A DNA stretch of 64,000 bases from Caballeronia glebae (lineage in GTDB: Bacteria > Pseudomonadota > Gammaproteobacteria > Burkholderiales > Burkholderiaceae). The notes beneath the pieces are model-generated. The model saw nothing but the letters and a program-made list of their open reading frames with translations. It had not been told where the DNA came from and made no database searches. A program made the translations under genes and the position numbers. The stretch lies in the NCBI RefSeq assembly GCF_001545035.1, contig NZ_FCOJ02000003.1, positions 160,579 through 224,578 of the forward strand, given 5' to 3'. Positions 26,746-34,971 of the stretch are shown here, one piece after another (positions within the stretch are counted from its first letter, which is position 1; the number at the start of each line of letters is the position of its first letter).

Positions 26746-28029
26746 TCAAAGCTGCGAATCGAGCAGCGCGACCACGCGCTCCAGCAGCTTTTCGAAGAGC
26801 GGACGACGGCGCCAGTCATCGAGCGTGATGCGTTTCGCGTGGGTGACGTCGTCGTCGAAAATCGCCGTCTGCTGGCGCGCGAAGTCGCGGTCGTAGATAT
26901 TCAGATTGGCTTCGTCGTTCAGCTTGAAGGAGCGGCTGTCGAAATTGGTCGAGCCGACCGACACCAGATATTCGTCGACGACGATCAGCTTGCAGTGGAA
27001 CATCGTCGGCTGATATTCGAAAATTTCGACGCCCGCCGCGAGCAGGTCGCCCCAGCACGCGCGCGACGCCTCGCGCACCGTATGCGTGTCGATGCGCTTG
27101 CCCGGCGTGATGATGCGCACCCGCACGCCGCGCCTGGCCGCCTCCACGATCGCGTTGATCGTCAGCTTGTCCGGCACGAAGTACGCGCTCGACAAGTGGA
27201 TGGAACTCGTCGCGGCGGTGATCGCCATGAGGTACATCAACTGCATGTCGTCGCTGCCGCCCGACGGCGAACTGCTGAACATGTGCGCGCAGCCGTCGCC
27301 CGCGTCCTCGATGTCCGGAAAGTAGCGCGGGCCGTGCAACACGTTGCCCGTCGTCTTGATCCAGTTGTCCATGAACACGGCCTGCATCTGCCCGACCGCC
27401 GGGCCTTCCACGCGAAAATGCGTGTCGCGCCAGTGCTTCTCGTCCTGCGCGCGCCCGGTCCATTCCTCGGCGATGCCCACGCCGCCCGTGAAGCCGATGC
27501 GCCCGTCGATCACGAGCAGCTTGCGGTGCGTGCGATCGTTCATGCGCCCGAGCCCGGTCCAGTGCGGCTTGTGATACAGGATGACTTCCGCGCCCGCGTC
27601 GCGCAGCATGCGCAGATAGCGCTTGTCCATCTTCGACGAGCCGACCCAGTCGAGCAGCACATGCACCGAAACGCCCGCGCGCGCTTTCTCGGAGAGCGCC
27701 TGCGCGAAGTCCTCGCCGATCGCGCCCGACCAGTAAATGAAGGTCTCGAAAGTGATCGTCTTCCGCGCCGAGCGGATGCCTTCGAGCATCGACGGAAAGA
27801 TCTCGTCGCCGTTCACGAGCACCTCGAAGCGGTTGCCGCCGATGACGGGCGGCCCGAGCAGCAAGCCCATCGATCGCACGAACTGCGGATCGTCGCTTGC
27901 GTACAGCCGTTCGATCTTGTGCTCGATCTTCTTTTCGCCGCTCGTCAGATTCGCGATTACCAGCACAACGACGAGGGTCGCGACAATCGTTAGAACAATA
28001 ATCAGCACAATCAGGGCAATCGTCGGCAT
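26746..28029 (-). CDS. Phospholipase D-family protein, probable cardiolipin synthase
   Basis: The 427-residue protein has one N-terminal membrane helix (TIALIVLIIVLTIVATLVVV) and two HKD motifs, HRKLLVIDGRIGFTGG and HCKLIVVDEYLVSVGSTNFD. Two active HKD motifs and the membrane anchor fit bacterial cardiolipin synthases, which join phosphatidyl groups. Length is close to ClsB/ClsC enzymes and shorter than ClsA. The upstream genes on the same strand do not suggest a specific pathway. Confidence 0.82.
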   Translation of the reverse strand: MPTIALIVLIIVLTIVATLVVVLVIANLTSGEKKIEHKIERLYASDDPQFVRSMGLLLGPPVIGGNRFEVLVNGDEIFPSMLEGIRSARKTITFETFIYWSGAIGEDFAQALSEKARAGVSVHVLLDWVGSSKMDKRYLRMLRDAGAEVILYHKPHWTGLGRMNDRTHRKLLVIDGRIGFTGGVGIAEEWTGRAQDEKHWRDTHFRVEGPAVGQMQAVFMDNWIKTTGNVLHGPRYFPDIEDAGDGCAHMFSSSPSGGSDDMQLMYLMAITAATSSIHLSSAYFVPDKLTINAIVEAARRGVRVRIITPGKRIDTHTVREASRACWGDLLAAGVEIFEYQPTMFHCKLIVVDEYLVSVGSTNFDSRSFKLNDEANLNIYDRDFARQQTAIFDDDVTHAKRITLDDWRRRPLFEKLLERVVALLDSQL

Positions 28030-28106
28030 GCGCGGCCTCGCAAAGCGAACATTCGTCCGGAATCTTACTGTAAGCAGGTTCCGGACCGCGATTCAGCCGT
28101 CTTCGT

Positions 28107-28928
28107 TCAGCTTTTCGCCGGCATCCAGCCCTGCTCCTGGCCGAGCTTGGCGATCTGCTTGGCGATGGTGTCGCCGAGGCGCTTTTCATCGGACGACACA
28201 CCCGCGTGCTTCGTTTCCGAAACGGCGTGCAGCCCGCCCGACAGCGCGAGCGAACTCGCGACATGTCCCACCGCCGCCCCCACGCCCGCCGTTTCCGCGA
28301 CGCCCGGCGCGTGGCCGCTGTCGGCTTTCGCGTCGAACTGTTCGAGCAATTGCGGCGCGCCGTGCGCGGGCTTCAAGACAAGTTGCACGGTCGCGCCGAC
28401 TTTGCTTTCGCCCGCGCCGAGGCCGATCACCATGCGGCGGCGGCGATTGCCCGCGTCGATCGTACCGATGCTGCCCTCCACGACGAGCACGTTCTGGTCT
28501 TGCGGCGGCGGCGCGTCGGCGCGGATCGCGGGCAGACCCATCGACTGGAGCTTGGCGACGATTTCGTTCGCGACTTCCTCGCGCGCCGCGACGGCGTCCT
28601 GCGCCTGCTTCTGCGTCTGCGAGTCGCCGGACATCGCGGAGCCGATCTTCGAGATCAGGCCGTGATTGTCGAGCTTGACGTCGCTTGCGTCGCTGGCGAA
28701 TGCGTAGACGTAGATCGTGTCCGGGCGCGCGGCGACGGTCTGCGTATATTGGCCGGCGAGTTGGCCGGCGAGTTGGCCGCCGTTCTGGCCGTATTGACTC
28801 GACGCTTGTGCGGGATTGCTCGCGCAGCCGGCGAACAGCGCCGTGCCGACGACCAATCCGGCGAGCGCCACGCCGCGCACCTTCTTGAAGACCGTATCGA
28901 GCGACGAGAATTTGATCGAGTTGGACAT
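28107..28928 (-). CDS. DUF4410-like lipoprotein
   Basis: The 273-residue product has a lipoprotein signal with lipobox LFAGC near residue 35 and an excellent GGAGGTG Shine-Dalgarno. The body resembles DUF4410 proteins, with DTIYVYAFASD at the start and a β-rich domain containing VVEGSIGTIDAGNRRRRMVIGLG. It is expected at the outer membrane facing the periplasm; the function is unknown. Just after the lipobox the gene contains two 12-bp in-frame repeats (28749-28772) giving QLAG twice. Confidence 0.75.
   Translation of the reverse strand: MSNSIKFSSLDTVFKKVRGVALAGLVVGTALFAGCASNPAQASSQYGQNGGQLAGQLAGQYTQTVAARPDTIYVYAFASDASDVKLDNHGLISKIGSAMSGDSQTQKQAQDAVAAREEVANEIVAKLQSMGLPAIRADAPPPQDQNVLVVEGSIGTIDAGNRRRRMVIGLGAGESKVGATVQLVLKPAHGAPQLLEQFDAKADSGHAPGVAETAGVGAAVGHVASSLALSGGLHAVSETKHAGVSSDEKRLGDTIAKQIAKLGQEQGWMPAKS
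28749..28778. repeat. 12-bp tandem repeat inside lipoprotein gene
   Basis: TTGGCCGGCGAG occurs twice in tandem (28749-28760 and 28761-28772), followed by a half copy TTGGCC. The unit is a multiple of three, so copy-number change would lengthen or shorten the protein without a frameshift. Confidence 0.85.
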
Positions 28929-29215
28929 GTTGCACCTCCGTACCGGCCGCGCCGGGAATCGTGAATGGATGGATTCGTTGATGCGTGATACGGCTCTCGG
29001 TTCTCGTTGCTGCGTTTGTTTCGTTTCACGCTGGGCGCAACTATGAACGAAGGCCGCGGCGCAGGCCATCGAGCATTTATGTCGCGCGGTTTCACGGGCG
29101 TCGCGGGTCCGTGGGACGGCGCTTCAGCAAACCGCGGCGCTTCTGGATAACATGCCCGGGACGCGTCGTGGAACAGGCATCGGCGCACACCACAATCTCG
29201 TTCGAAGGAGCAGAC

Positions 29216-30004
29216 ATGGATCTGAAGATCGCCAACAAGCTCGCGCTGGTGTCCGGATCGACCAAGGGCATCGGTCATGCCATCGCCGTGGCGCTCGCGC
29301 GTGAAGGCGCGCGCGTGATCGTCAATGGCCGCTCGCAGGCGTCCGTCGATGCGGCGCTCGCGAAGCTGCGCGAACTGGTGCCCAACGCGCAGGGCGAAGG
29401 CTTCGCCGGCGACGTCTCGGACGCGGCGCAAGTCGACGAACTCGTGAAACGCTTCCCGGACGTCGACATTCTCGTGAACAACATGGGCATCTTCGATCCG
29501 AAGCCGTTCGAGGAGATTCCCGATGCCGAATGGCTGCGCTTTTTCAACACCAACGTGATGTCGGGCGTGCGGCTGTCGCGCGCGTATCTGCCGAAGATGA
29601 AGGAGAAGAACTGGGGCCGCGTCGTGTTCATCAGCAGCGAGAGCGGCATTCAGATTCCCGTCGAGATGATTCATTACGGCGTGACGAAATCGGCGCAGAT
29701 TTCGCTCGCGCGCGGCCTCGCGGAAAGCTGCGCGGGCACGGGCGTGACGGTCAATTCGGTGCTGCCGGGGCCGACGAGTTCGGAAGGCGTCACCGAGTTC
29801 GTCGAGAAGCTTTCGGGCGGCAAGAGCTTTCACGAATTCGAGAAGCAGTTCTTCGAGGAAGCGCGGCCGACGTCGATTCTCAAGCGCTTCATCACGCCCG
29901 AGGAAATCGGCAGCATGGTGGCATATGTGTGCTCGGAGCTTTCCTCCGCGACCAACGGCGCGGCGTTGCGCGCGGACGGCGGCGTCGTGCGCGCGGCGTT
30001 CTGA
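29216..30004 (+). CDS. SDR-family oxidoreductase
   Basis: The 262-residue enzyme has SGSTKGIG as cofactor motif, NNMGIF in place of NNAG, and the catalytic FISSESG...YGVTK. It belongs to the 3-oxoacyl-ACP-reductase-like SDRs; the C-terminal half carries a loop rich in Glu/Phe (FHEFEKQFFEEARP). AAGGAG lies five bases before the ATG at 29216. It is convergent with the UdgX gene, with only five bases between the stops. The substrate cannot be inferred. Confidence 0.8.
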   Translation: MDLKIANKLALVSGSTKGIGHAIAVALAREGARVIVNGRSQASVDAALAKLRELVPNAQGEGFAGDVSDAAQVDELVKRFPDVDILVNNMGIFDPKPFEEIPDAEWLRFFNTNVMSGVRLSRAYLPKMKEKNWGRVVFISSESGIQIPVEMIHYGVTKSAQISLARGLAESCAGTGVTVNSVLPGPTSSEGVTEFVEKLSGGKSFHEFEKQFFEEARPTSILKRFITPEEIGSMVAYVCSELSSATNGAALRADGGVVRAAF

Positions 30005-30009
30005 GCGCG

Positions 30010-31428
30010 CTACGCCTTTAGCGACGACGCGAGTTCGAGCGCCGCGACGATAGCCGCGACGGTTCGCTCGCGCGCGGCTTCGTCGTTCTGGCGCAGCGCA
30101 TACGACGGGTGATACGTCGCGACGACCAGCTTGTCCAGATACGGCACGACGCGCCCGACATGCGCCGAGAGCGTCGCGCGTCGCCCCAAAAGCGCAGCCA
30201 GCGCCGTCGCGCCGAGCGTGACGATCACCTTCGCGCCGACGTCGTGCAGTTCCTGTTCGAGCCAGTAGGAACACGCTTCGACTTCCTGTTGCGCGGGCGT
30301 CTTGTGCAGACGCCGCTTGCCGCGCGGCTCCCATTTGAAATGCTTCACCGCGTTGGTCAGATAGACCTGCTCGCGCGCCACGCCGGCACGTTGCATCGCG
30401 TCCTGAAGCAGTTGCCCCGCCGGTCCGACGAACGGCTCGCCCTTCAGATCCTCCTGATCGCCGGGCTGTTCGCCGAGCAGCATGATGCGCGCATCGGACG
30501 GACCGGCGCCGCGCACCGCTTGCGTCGCATTGCGCCACAGATCGCAGCGGCGGCACGTGTCGAGCGACGTGGGCGCATCGCGTTCGGGCTGCGCTTCGCG
30601 TGCATCGACCTGCACCGCCTTGCCGCCGAGCGCGCCAACACTTTGGGCCTGCGCGACGCGTCGCGCGCCGCCGCGCGCATCGCTCACGAGCTTCGGGATC
30701 AGCGCGCCTTCCGGCAGTCCTTTCCAGAAGCGCACCGGCATATGCTGTTCGAGCGCGGATTCGTTCAGGCGCGCCGGGTTGAAGATGCTGCGGTAGTAGG
30801 TCATCCAGAGCGCTTCGGCGGCATCCGGCGCGACGTTCGCATGATCGGACGCGAGCGCCCGGCCGCGCTCCAGGCGCAGACGCTCGCCGTCGAACATCGC
30901 CGCTCCGTCGGGCGTCGCGATGAGCCATGTCGAGCGTCCCATGCGCGCCGCGAAATGCTCCGCGCCCCATGCGAGCACGTCGTGATCGGGCTCGTACCAA
31001 GCGACGAATTCGGGCGCGCCGAGCGACGCGTCGCGCTGCCGGAAGCGCACATACGCGATCATGTCGTGCTGCGCGCGGCGCACCGCCTTCGCCATCTTGT
31101 AGAGGCGCGCGCCGTCTTCATCGGCGGGCGATGCAACCGAGCGGTCGCCTTGCGCCCAACGCCACAGCACGCGATAGAGAAAACTCCAGCGGCGCGCGTC
31201 GCGAAAATGCGCGGCGTCTTTCAGGAGCGATGCGAGTTCGCGCGACACGCGGATGTGCGGCGCGTCCGCTGCCTTCGGCGGTGCCAATGCTGCCGTTTCG
31301 TTGAACAACGCCGGCTCCGCTTGCGACGTGCGCCAGTCGATCGATTCGGGCGCGAGGTTCTGCGCGAGCGCATCGAGCGCGGCGGCGCGCCAGGCGTCGA
31401 ACTCGTCGTCGATGGCGATGACGTGCAT
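30010..31428 (-). CDS. udgX: UdgX-type uracil-DNA glycosylase fused to a DUF4130 domain
   Basis: The 472-residue protein has an N-terminal DUF4130/TIGR03915-like region (about 1-260) and a C-terminal family-4-like uracil-DNA glycosylase (about 280-470). GEQPGDQEDLKGEPFVGPAG is the uracil-site motif. KRRLHK, with H375, matches the UdgX loop whose histidine is known in the mycobacterial enzyme to bond covalently to the abasic sugar. The first C-x2-C (CRRCDLW) and later cysteine suggest the iron-sulfur cluster. The start overlaps the stop of the radical-SAM gene in TGATG, so the two are coupled. Confidence 0.88.
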   Translation of the reverse strand: MHVIAIDDEFDAWRAAALDALAQNLAPESIDWRTSQAEPALFNETAALAPPKAADAPHIRVSRELASLLKDAAHFRDARRWSFLYRVLWRWAQGDRSVASPADEDGARLYKMAKAVRRAQHDMIAYVRFRQRDASLGAPEFVAWYEPDHDVLAWGAEHFAARMGRSTWLIATPDGAAMFDGERLRLERGRALASDHANVAPDAAEALWMTYYRSIFNPARLNESALEQHMPVRFWKGLPEGALIPKLVSDARGGARRVAQAQSVGALGGKAVQVDAREAQPERDAPTSLDTCRRCDLWRNATQAVRGAGPSDARIMLLGEQPGDQEDLKGEPFVGPAGQLLQDAMQRAGVAREQVYLTNAVKHFKWEPRGKRRLHKTPAQQEVEACSYWLEQELHDVGAKVIVTLGATALAALLGRRATLSAHVGRVVPYLDKLVVATYHPSYALRQNDEAARERTVAAIVAALELASSLKA

Positions 31429-32639
31429 CAGATCAGCGAAAGCTGCACCGGACCCGTGGCGAGCGCGCGCCGCAGATTTTCGGAGGGCGCCTCGGTGAGC
31501 GGCGGCCGGTAATCCGCCGTGACGACGAACGGCTTCACCTTGTCCATGCCGCAGCGCAGCCGCACGAGGTCGTGATAGCGCACGCGCCGCTCGCGCCGCA
31601 ACGCCACGATGCGCTTCGCGTTGCGCATGCCGATGCCCGGCACGCGCGCGATCGTGCGCGCGGGCGCGGCGTTCAGATCGACGGGAAAACACTCGCGATG
31701 CGCGAGCGCCCACGCAAGCTTGGGATCGACGTCGAGCGGAAGATTGCCGGCGTCGCCCAGCAGTTCGGCGGCAGCAAAACCGTAGCCGCGCATCAGAAAA
31801 TCCGCCTGATACAGCCGATGCTCGCGCAACAGCGGCGGCGCCTTCGACGGCACGCCCGAAGGGCTGTCCGGAATCGGGCTGAACGCCGAGTAATAGACGC
31901 GCTTCAACTGGTACGAGCCGTAAAGCGTTTCGGCAGTGCCGAGAATCGTGCGATCGTCGGTTTCGTCCGCGCCGACGATCATTTGCGTGCTCTGTCCCGC
32001 CGGCGCGAACTTCGGCGCGCGCGGCTCCGCTTCCGATTCCTCGCGCGCAACGCGAATATTGCCCATCGCCATCTTGATCGTGCGGCCGCTTTTTTCGGGC
32101 GCGAGCCGTTCGAGGCCGATCTCCGTCGGCAACTCGATGTTCACGCTCAGACGATCCGCGTAGCGTCCCGCCTGCGCGATAAATTCGGGATCGGCATCGG
32201 GAATCGTTTTCAGATGGATATAGCCGCGAAACGCGTGCTTCTCACGCAGCGTCTTCGCGACGAGAACGAGCTGTTCCATCGTGTAGTTCGATGAACGAAT
32301 CACGCCGGAACTGAGAAAGAGGCCGTCGATGTAATTGCGACGGTAAAAATCCAGCGTGAGGCTGACGACTTCCTCGGGCGTGAAGCGTGCGCGCGGCACG
32401 TTGCTCGAACGGCGGTTGATGCAGTAGCGGCAGTCGTAGAGACAAAAGTTGGTCAACAGAATCTTGAGCAGCGAGACGCAGCGGCCGTCGGGCGTGAAGC
32501 TGTGACAGATGCCGGAGCCAGTGCTCGCGCCGAGCCCGTCGATGCCGCGCGACTCGCGCTTGGGCGCGCCACCGCTCGCGCATGACGCGTCGTACTTGGC
32601 GGCGTCGGCGAGAATTTCGAGCTTTTCGGAGAGATCCAT
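31428..32639 (-). CDS. Radical SAM protein linked to UdgX (putative DNA repair)
   Basis: The 403-residue protein has the radical-SAM motif C-x3-C-x2-C in FCLYDCRYC at about 70-77 and a C-terminal helix-hairpin-helix (IARVPGIGMRNAKRIVALR) that would bind DNA. It matches the TIGR03916-type partner always found with UdgX. The reaction is unknown; a role in repairing or processing modified bases or covalent DNA adducts is inferred. The ATG at 32639 has no Shine-Dalgarno and lies 13 bp from a LexA box, so the mRNA may be leaderless. Confidence 0.88.
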   Translation of the reverse strand: MDLSEKLEILADAAKYDASCASGGAPKRESRGIDGLGASTGSGICHSFTPDGRCVSLLKILLTNFCLYDCRYCINRRSSNVPRARFTPEEVVSLTLDFYRRNYIDGLFLSSGVIRSSNYTMEQLVLVAKTLREKHAFRGYIHLKTIPDADPEFIAQAGRYADRLSVNIELPTEIGLERLAPEKSGRTIKMAMGNIRVAREESEAEPRAPKFAPAGQSTQMIVGADETDDRTILGTAETLYGSYQLKRVYYSAFSPIPDSPSGVPSKAPPLLREHRLYQADFLMRGYGFAAAELLGDAGNLPLDVDPKLAWALAHRECFPVDLNAAPARTIARVPGIGMRNAKRIVALRRERRVRYHDLVRLRCGMDKVKPFVVTADYRPPLTEAPSENLRRALATGPVQLSLI

Positions 32640-32646
32640 CTTGATT

Positions 32647-32679
32647 ATGATACTGTATGTTTATACAGTATGTCACGAG
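32647..32679 (-). promoter_or_regulatory. Promoter of the radical-SAM/udgX operon, overlapping LexA box
   Basis: On the minus strand, GTGACA is followed by 18 bases and TATCAT (plus-strand complement 32647-32652). The LexA box occupies exactly the spacer. Transcription would start at about 32640, next to the ATG at 32639, which agrees with the missing Shine-Dalgarno. Confidence 0.5.
32653..32668. promoter_or_regulatory. LexA (SOS) box
   Basis: CTGTATGTTTATACAG matches the CTGT-N8-ACAG consensus of gammaproteobacterial and betaproteobacterial LexA perfectly. It lies between the radical-SAM gene and a small divergent gene. Confidence 0.9.
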
Positions 32680-32755
32680 AAGTGCGGAGTCAAACGTAAC
32701 CACGCCTGGCGCACGCTTCGCGCCTGCCCTCGCAATCTCTTTTCCGGAGCCCTTC

Positions 32756-32977
32756 ATGCGATTCGACTACAAGACGTTCCACATCGATTGCACCGCCCAC
32801 CACGCCGAGGACGGCAACTACTACGCGCACGCGCGCATTACGCGTTCGCCCGAGCAGCACACGGCACATGTCGAAGCCTTCGAATCCGGCGAACTGGATG
32901 CCTTCACGACTGAATCGGATGCCGTTCATTGCGCGCGGGCATGGGCTATCGAATGGTGTGACGAGGCCGTGGCGTAG
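32756..32977 (+). CDS. Small conserved-type protein of unknown function
   Basis: The 73-residue product starts with MRFDYKTFHIDCTAHHAEDG and contains a short β-rich pattern ending in RAWAIEWCD. No signal or membrane segment is seen. GGAG lies seven bases before the ATG, supporting translation. It is divergent from the radical-SAM gene, and the LexA box is 87 bp upstream, so damage control is possible. I do not recognise the family. Confidence 0.55.
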   Translation: MRFDYKTFHIDCTAHHAEDGNYYAHARITRSPEQHTAHVEAFESGELDAFTTESDAVHCARAWAIEWCDEAVA

Positions 32978-33128
32978 CGCGTCGCGCCTCTTCTCCCGTA
33001 TCGAGGTCTCACGCTTCGCCGGCTGCGTGATCGCGCGCGGCACGCCGATTGCGCTAAGTCATGCGCGACGCCGCAGCTTTTTGCGAGACGGCGCGCATCA
33101 AGACTATCGATCAACGGGAGGACACACC

Positions 33129-33428
33129 ATGAAAAACGCAAAGAGAAATCTGCTTGTTTCGGCCATGATTCTCGGCCTGTCGGGCGCGGCGTTCGCGCAA
33201 GGCGCGGGTGGAGGTGGAGGCGCAGGCGGCGGCTCGGCGGGCGGCAATGGCGCGGGCCAGGGCGGCACCGGCATGAGCACGCCGAACAGCAACGGCGTGA
33301 CCGGCTCGACCTCGGGCGCATCGGGTGCGAACACGATGGACTCGACGCACAGCAACAAGATGCAAAAGAACAAGAAGAGCGGTTCAAATTCGGATACGTC
33401 GAGCGGCGGTGCCGCCAAGTCATACTAA
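33129..33428 (+). CDS. Small secreted glycine/serine-rich protein
   Basis: The 99-residue protein has a Sec signal peptide (MKNAKRNLLVSAMILGLSGAAFA, cleavage near 23) and then a Gly-rich tract, a Ser/Thr/Asn-rich middle and a Lys-rich end. It looks disordered and should be periplasmic or secreted. GGGAGG lies about seven bases before the ATG. Similar low-complexity exported proteins are common in Burkholderia; the function is not known. A terminator follows. Confidence 0.65.
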   Translation: MKNAKRNLLVSAMILGLSGAAFAQGAGGGGGAGGGSAGGNGAGQGGTGMSTPNSNGVTGSTSGASGANTMDSTHSNKMQKNKKSGSNSDTSSGGAAKSY

Positions 33429-33451
33429 ACGTATCGAGTCTCATGTTTCGG

Positions 33452-33486
33452 CGCGCCCGGGCTTCTTGCAAGTCCGGGCGCGTTTT
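33452..33486 (+). terminator. Intrinsic terminator
   Basis: CGCGCCCGG (33452-33460) pairs with CCGGGCGCG (33474-33482), followed by TTTT. It ends the transcript of the small secreted protein, 23 bp after its stop. Confidence 0.85.
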
Positions 33487-33727
33487 CATTCTTCTACGGT
33501 CTCGGTAAAGAACCGCTCCGCCGCCTTTTTGCCTTACCCCTCCAAAGCATCCCTGCCAGATGGGGATTTCTCACGCTCCCGCATCGACGTAACGTAATCC
33601 CTGAGCGCTGTTCGCCGCATCGGGCGAAGCGTGTGCGCTCATCCATTCATCATTCATCGACAACGCTGCAAGGAGTCCGAGAATCGCGTTCCCGGCTGCT
33701 TGTGCATTCGCTTCAAGGAGCTGGAAT

Positions 33728-34027
33728 ATGAAGGCAAAGATCACCCCGAAACTCTTCGCAATGTCGGCCGCATGCGCGATCGTCGCCAGCATGGGCGTGG
33801 CGCACGCGCAAGGCATGCCCGCCGATGCGCAGCAACTCGTCCAGACCATGCGCCCGATGGTTATGTCGCAAGCCATGCCGGACGACGCTCAGCCGCAAAC
33901 CGCCGCCGCCCCGCAACAACCCTCCGGCGACGACTCCGCATACGGCGGCATGATGCCCGCCTCCGCGGGCGGGCACCGCGATGGCGGCTGCAGCGCGGCA
34001 AGTTGCAACGTCTTCTTCGGTCAGTAA
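33728..34027 (+). CDS. Small secreted protein of unknown function
   Basis: The 99-residue product has a signal peptide (MKAKITPKLFAMSAACAIVASMGVAHA, cleavage near 27). The mature part is rich in Met, Gln, Pro and Ala and ends with GGCSAASCNVFFGQ, whose two cysteines could form a disulfide. AAGGAG lies about eight bases before the ATG. It is convergent with the epimerase gene 11 bp away. Met- and Cys-rich content could hint at metal binding, but there is no clear motif. Confidence 0.6.
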   Translation: MKAKITPKLFAMSAACAIVASMGVAHAQGMPADAQQLVQTMRPMVMSQAMPDDAQPQTAAAPQQPSGDDSAYGGMMPASAGGHRDGGCSAASCNVFFGQ

Positions 34028-34038
34028 GCGCGGACGCT

Positions 34039-34971
34039 TCAGTCCACGCGAGTCGTCCAGGCGAATGTCGCGCTGACCGACCCGCCCGGCTCAAGCACCG
34101 CGCCGCCCTTCGCGGCGCGGTCGACGTCGAGATTGACCCAGTCCGCGACGTTGCTTACAGGCTCCACGCAAAGCAGCGCCGGATGTGACGCCGGCGCGTA
34201 CACCACCATGTGATCGAACGGCGCTTGCGCGCTCAGCGTGATCGCGCGTCCTTCGTCCGGCCACGCGATCGTCGCCGTGCGCGACCAGCCCGCGAAGTTG
34301 TTGTCGAGATCGAATGCATCGGCGGACATACCTTCTTGCGACGCCATCGCATCGACACACGGATGCGCTCCCGCACGCGTCGGCAGCAAGTCGGGGGTGC
34401 TGCGCCACATCGCCGCGACGCGCGCATGAACGCGCGTGTTTCGCGTGCGCGGATAGTACGGATGATGTCCCATGCCGAATGGCATCGGCCGATCAGACAG
34501 GTTGCGCACAAAAAGGCTGACCGTTAGCGTGTGGTCATCGAGCACGATGTGCTGCGTCGCTTCATACGCGAACGGCCAGTGACGCGCCGCTTCGCGCGAA
34601 GGCTGATGCAAAAAATGCAAAGTCGCGCGCGAGTTCGACACATCACCCACGCGCCACGGCAAGCGCCACGCGTTGCCGTGCAGCGCGTGCGCAAAGGCAT
34701 TGCCGTCGCCGGATAGATCGATAAGCTCGCCGTCGAACATGAAGCGCGCATCGCGAATGCGATTGCAATACGGGAAAAGCGGAAAGCTCGCCATGCCGAG
34801 CGGATCGCGCGCGGCCAGCGCGGCGGGCGTCGCGGGACGCAGCCAGTCGATCGTTCGGCCATCGCGGGTTTCGTCGAACGCCGCGATCGATCCGCCCACA
34901 TGCGGCGCGAGCAGTACGCGCCGCGCGCCATGACGCAGCTCGACGAGCGTATCGGACGGCGCGGCGCTCAA
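34039..34971 (-). CDS. Aldose 1-epimerase-family protein
   Basis: The 310-residue protein belongs to the mutarotase superfamily, with HVGGSIAAFDE near the N-terminus, CNRIRDARFMFDG, HGNAW and the central PFGMGHHPYYPR, which carries the catalytic histidine. It probably interconverts sugar anomers after uptake. The start is a TTG at 34971 that overlaps the TGA of the upstream dioxygenase, so its translation depends on coupling; no ATG is available nearby. With that gene it forms a leftward operon divergent from LacI. Confidence 0.8.
   Translation of the reverse strand: MSAAPSDTLVELRHGARRVLLAPHVGGSIAAFDETRDGRTIDWLRPATPAALAARDPLGMASFPLFPYCNRIRDARFMFDGELIDLSGDGNAFAHALHGNAWRLPWRVGDVSNSRATLHFLHQPSREAARHWPFAYEATQHIVLDDHTLTVSLFVRNLSDRPMPFGMGHHPYYPRTRNTRVHARVAAMWRSTPDLLPTRAGAHPCVDAMASQEGMSADAFDLDNNFAGWSRTATIAWPDEGRAITLSAQAPFDHMVVYAPASHPALLCVEPVSNVADWVNLDVDRAAKGGAVLEPGGSVSATFAWTTRVD

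Noticed and set aside
26155..27993. 612-codon plus-strand open frame over the MHYT and phospholipase D genes
   Set aside because: It is antisense to two genes with clear motifs, and its product is a His/Arg/Ala-rich shadow typical of GC-rich DNA.
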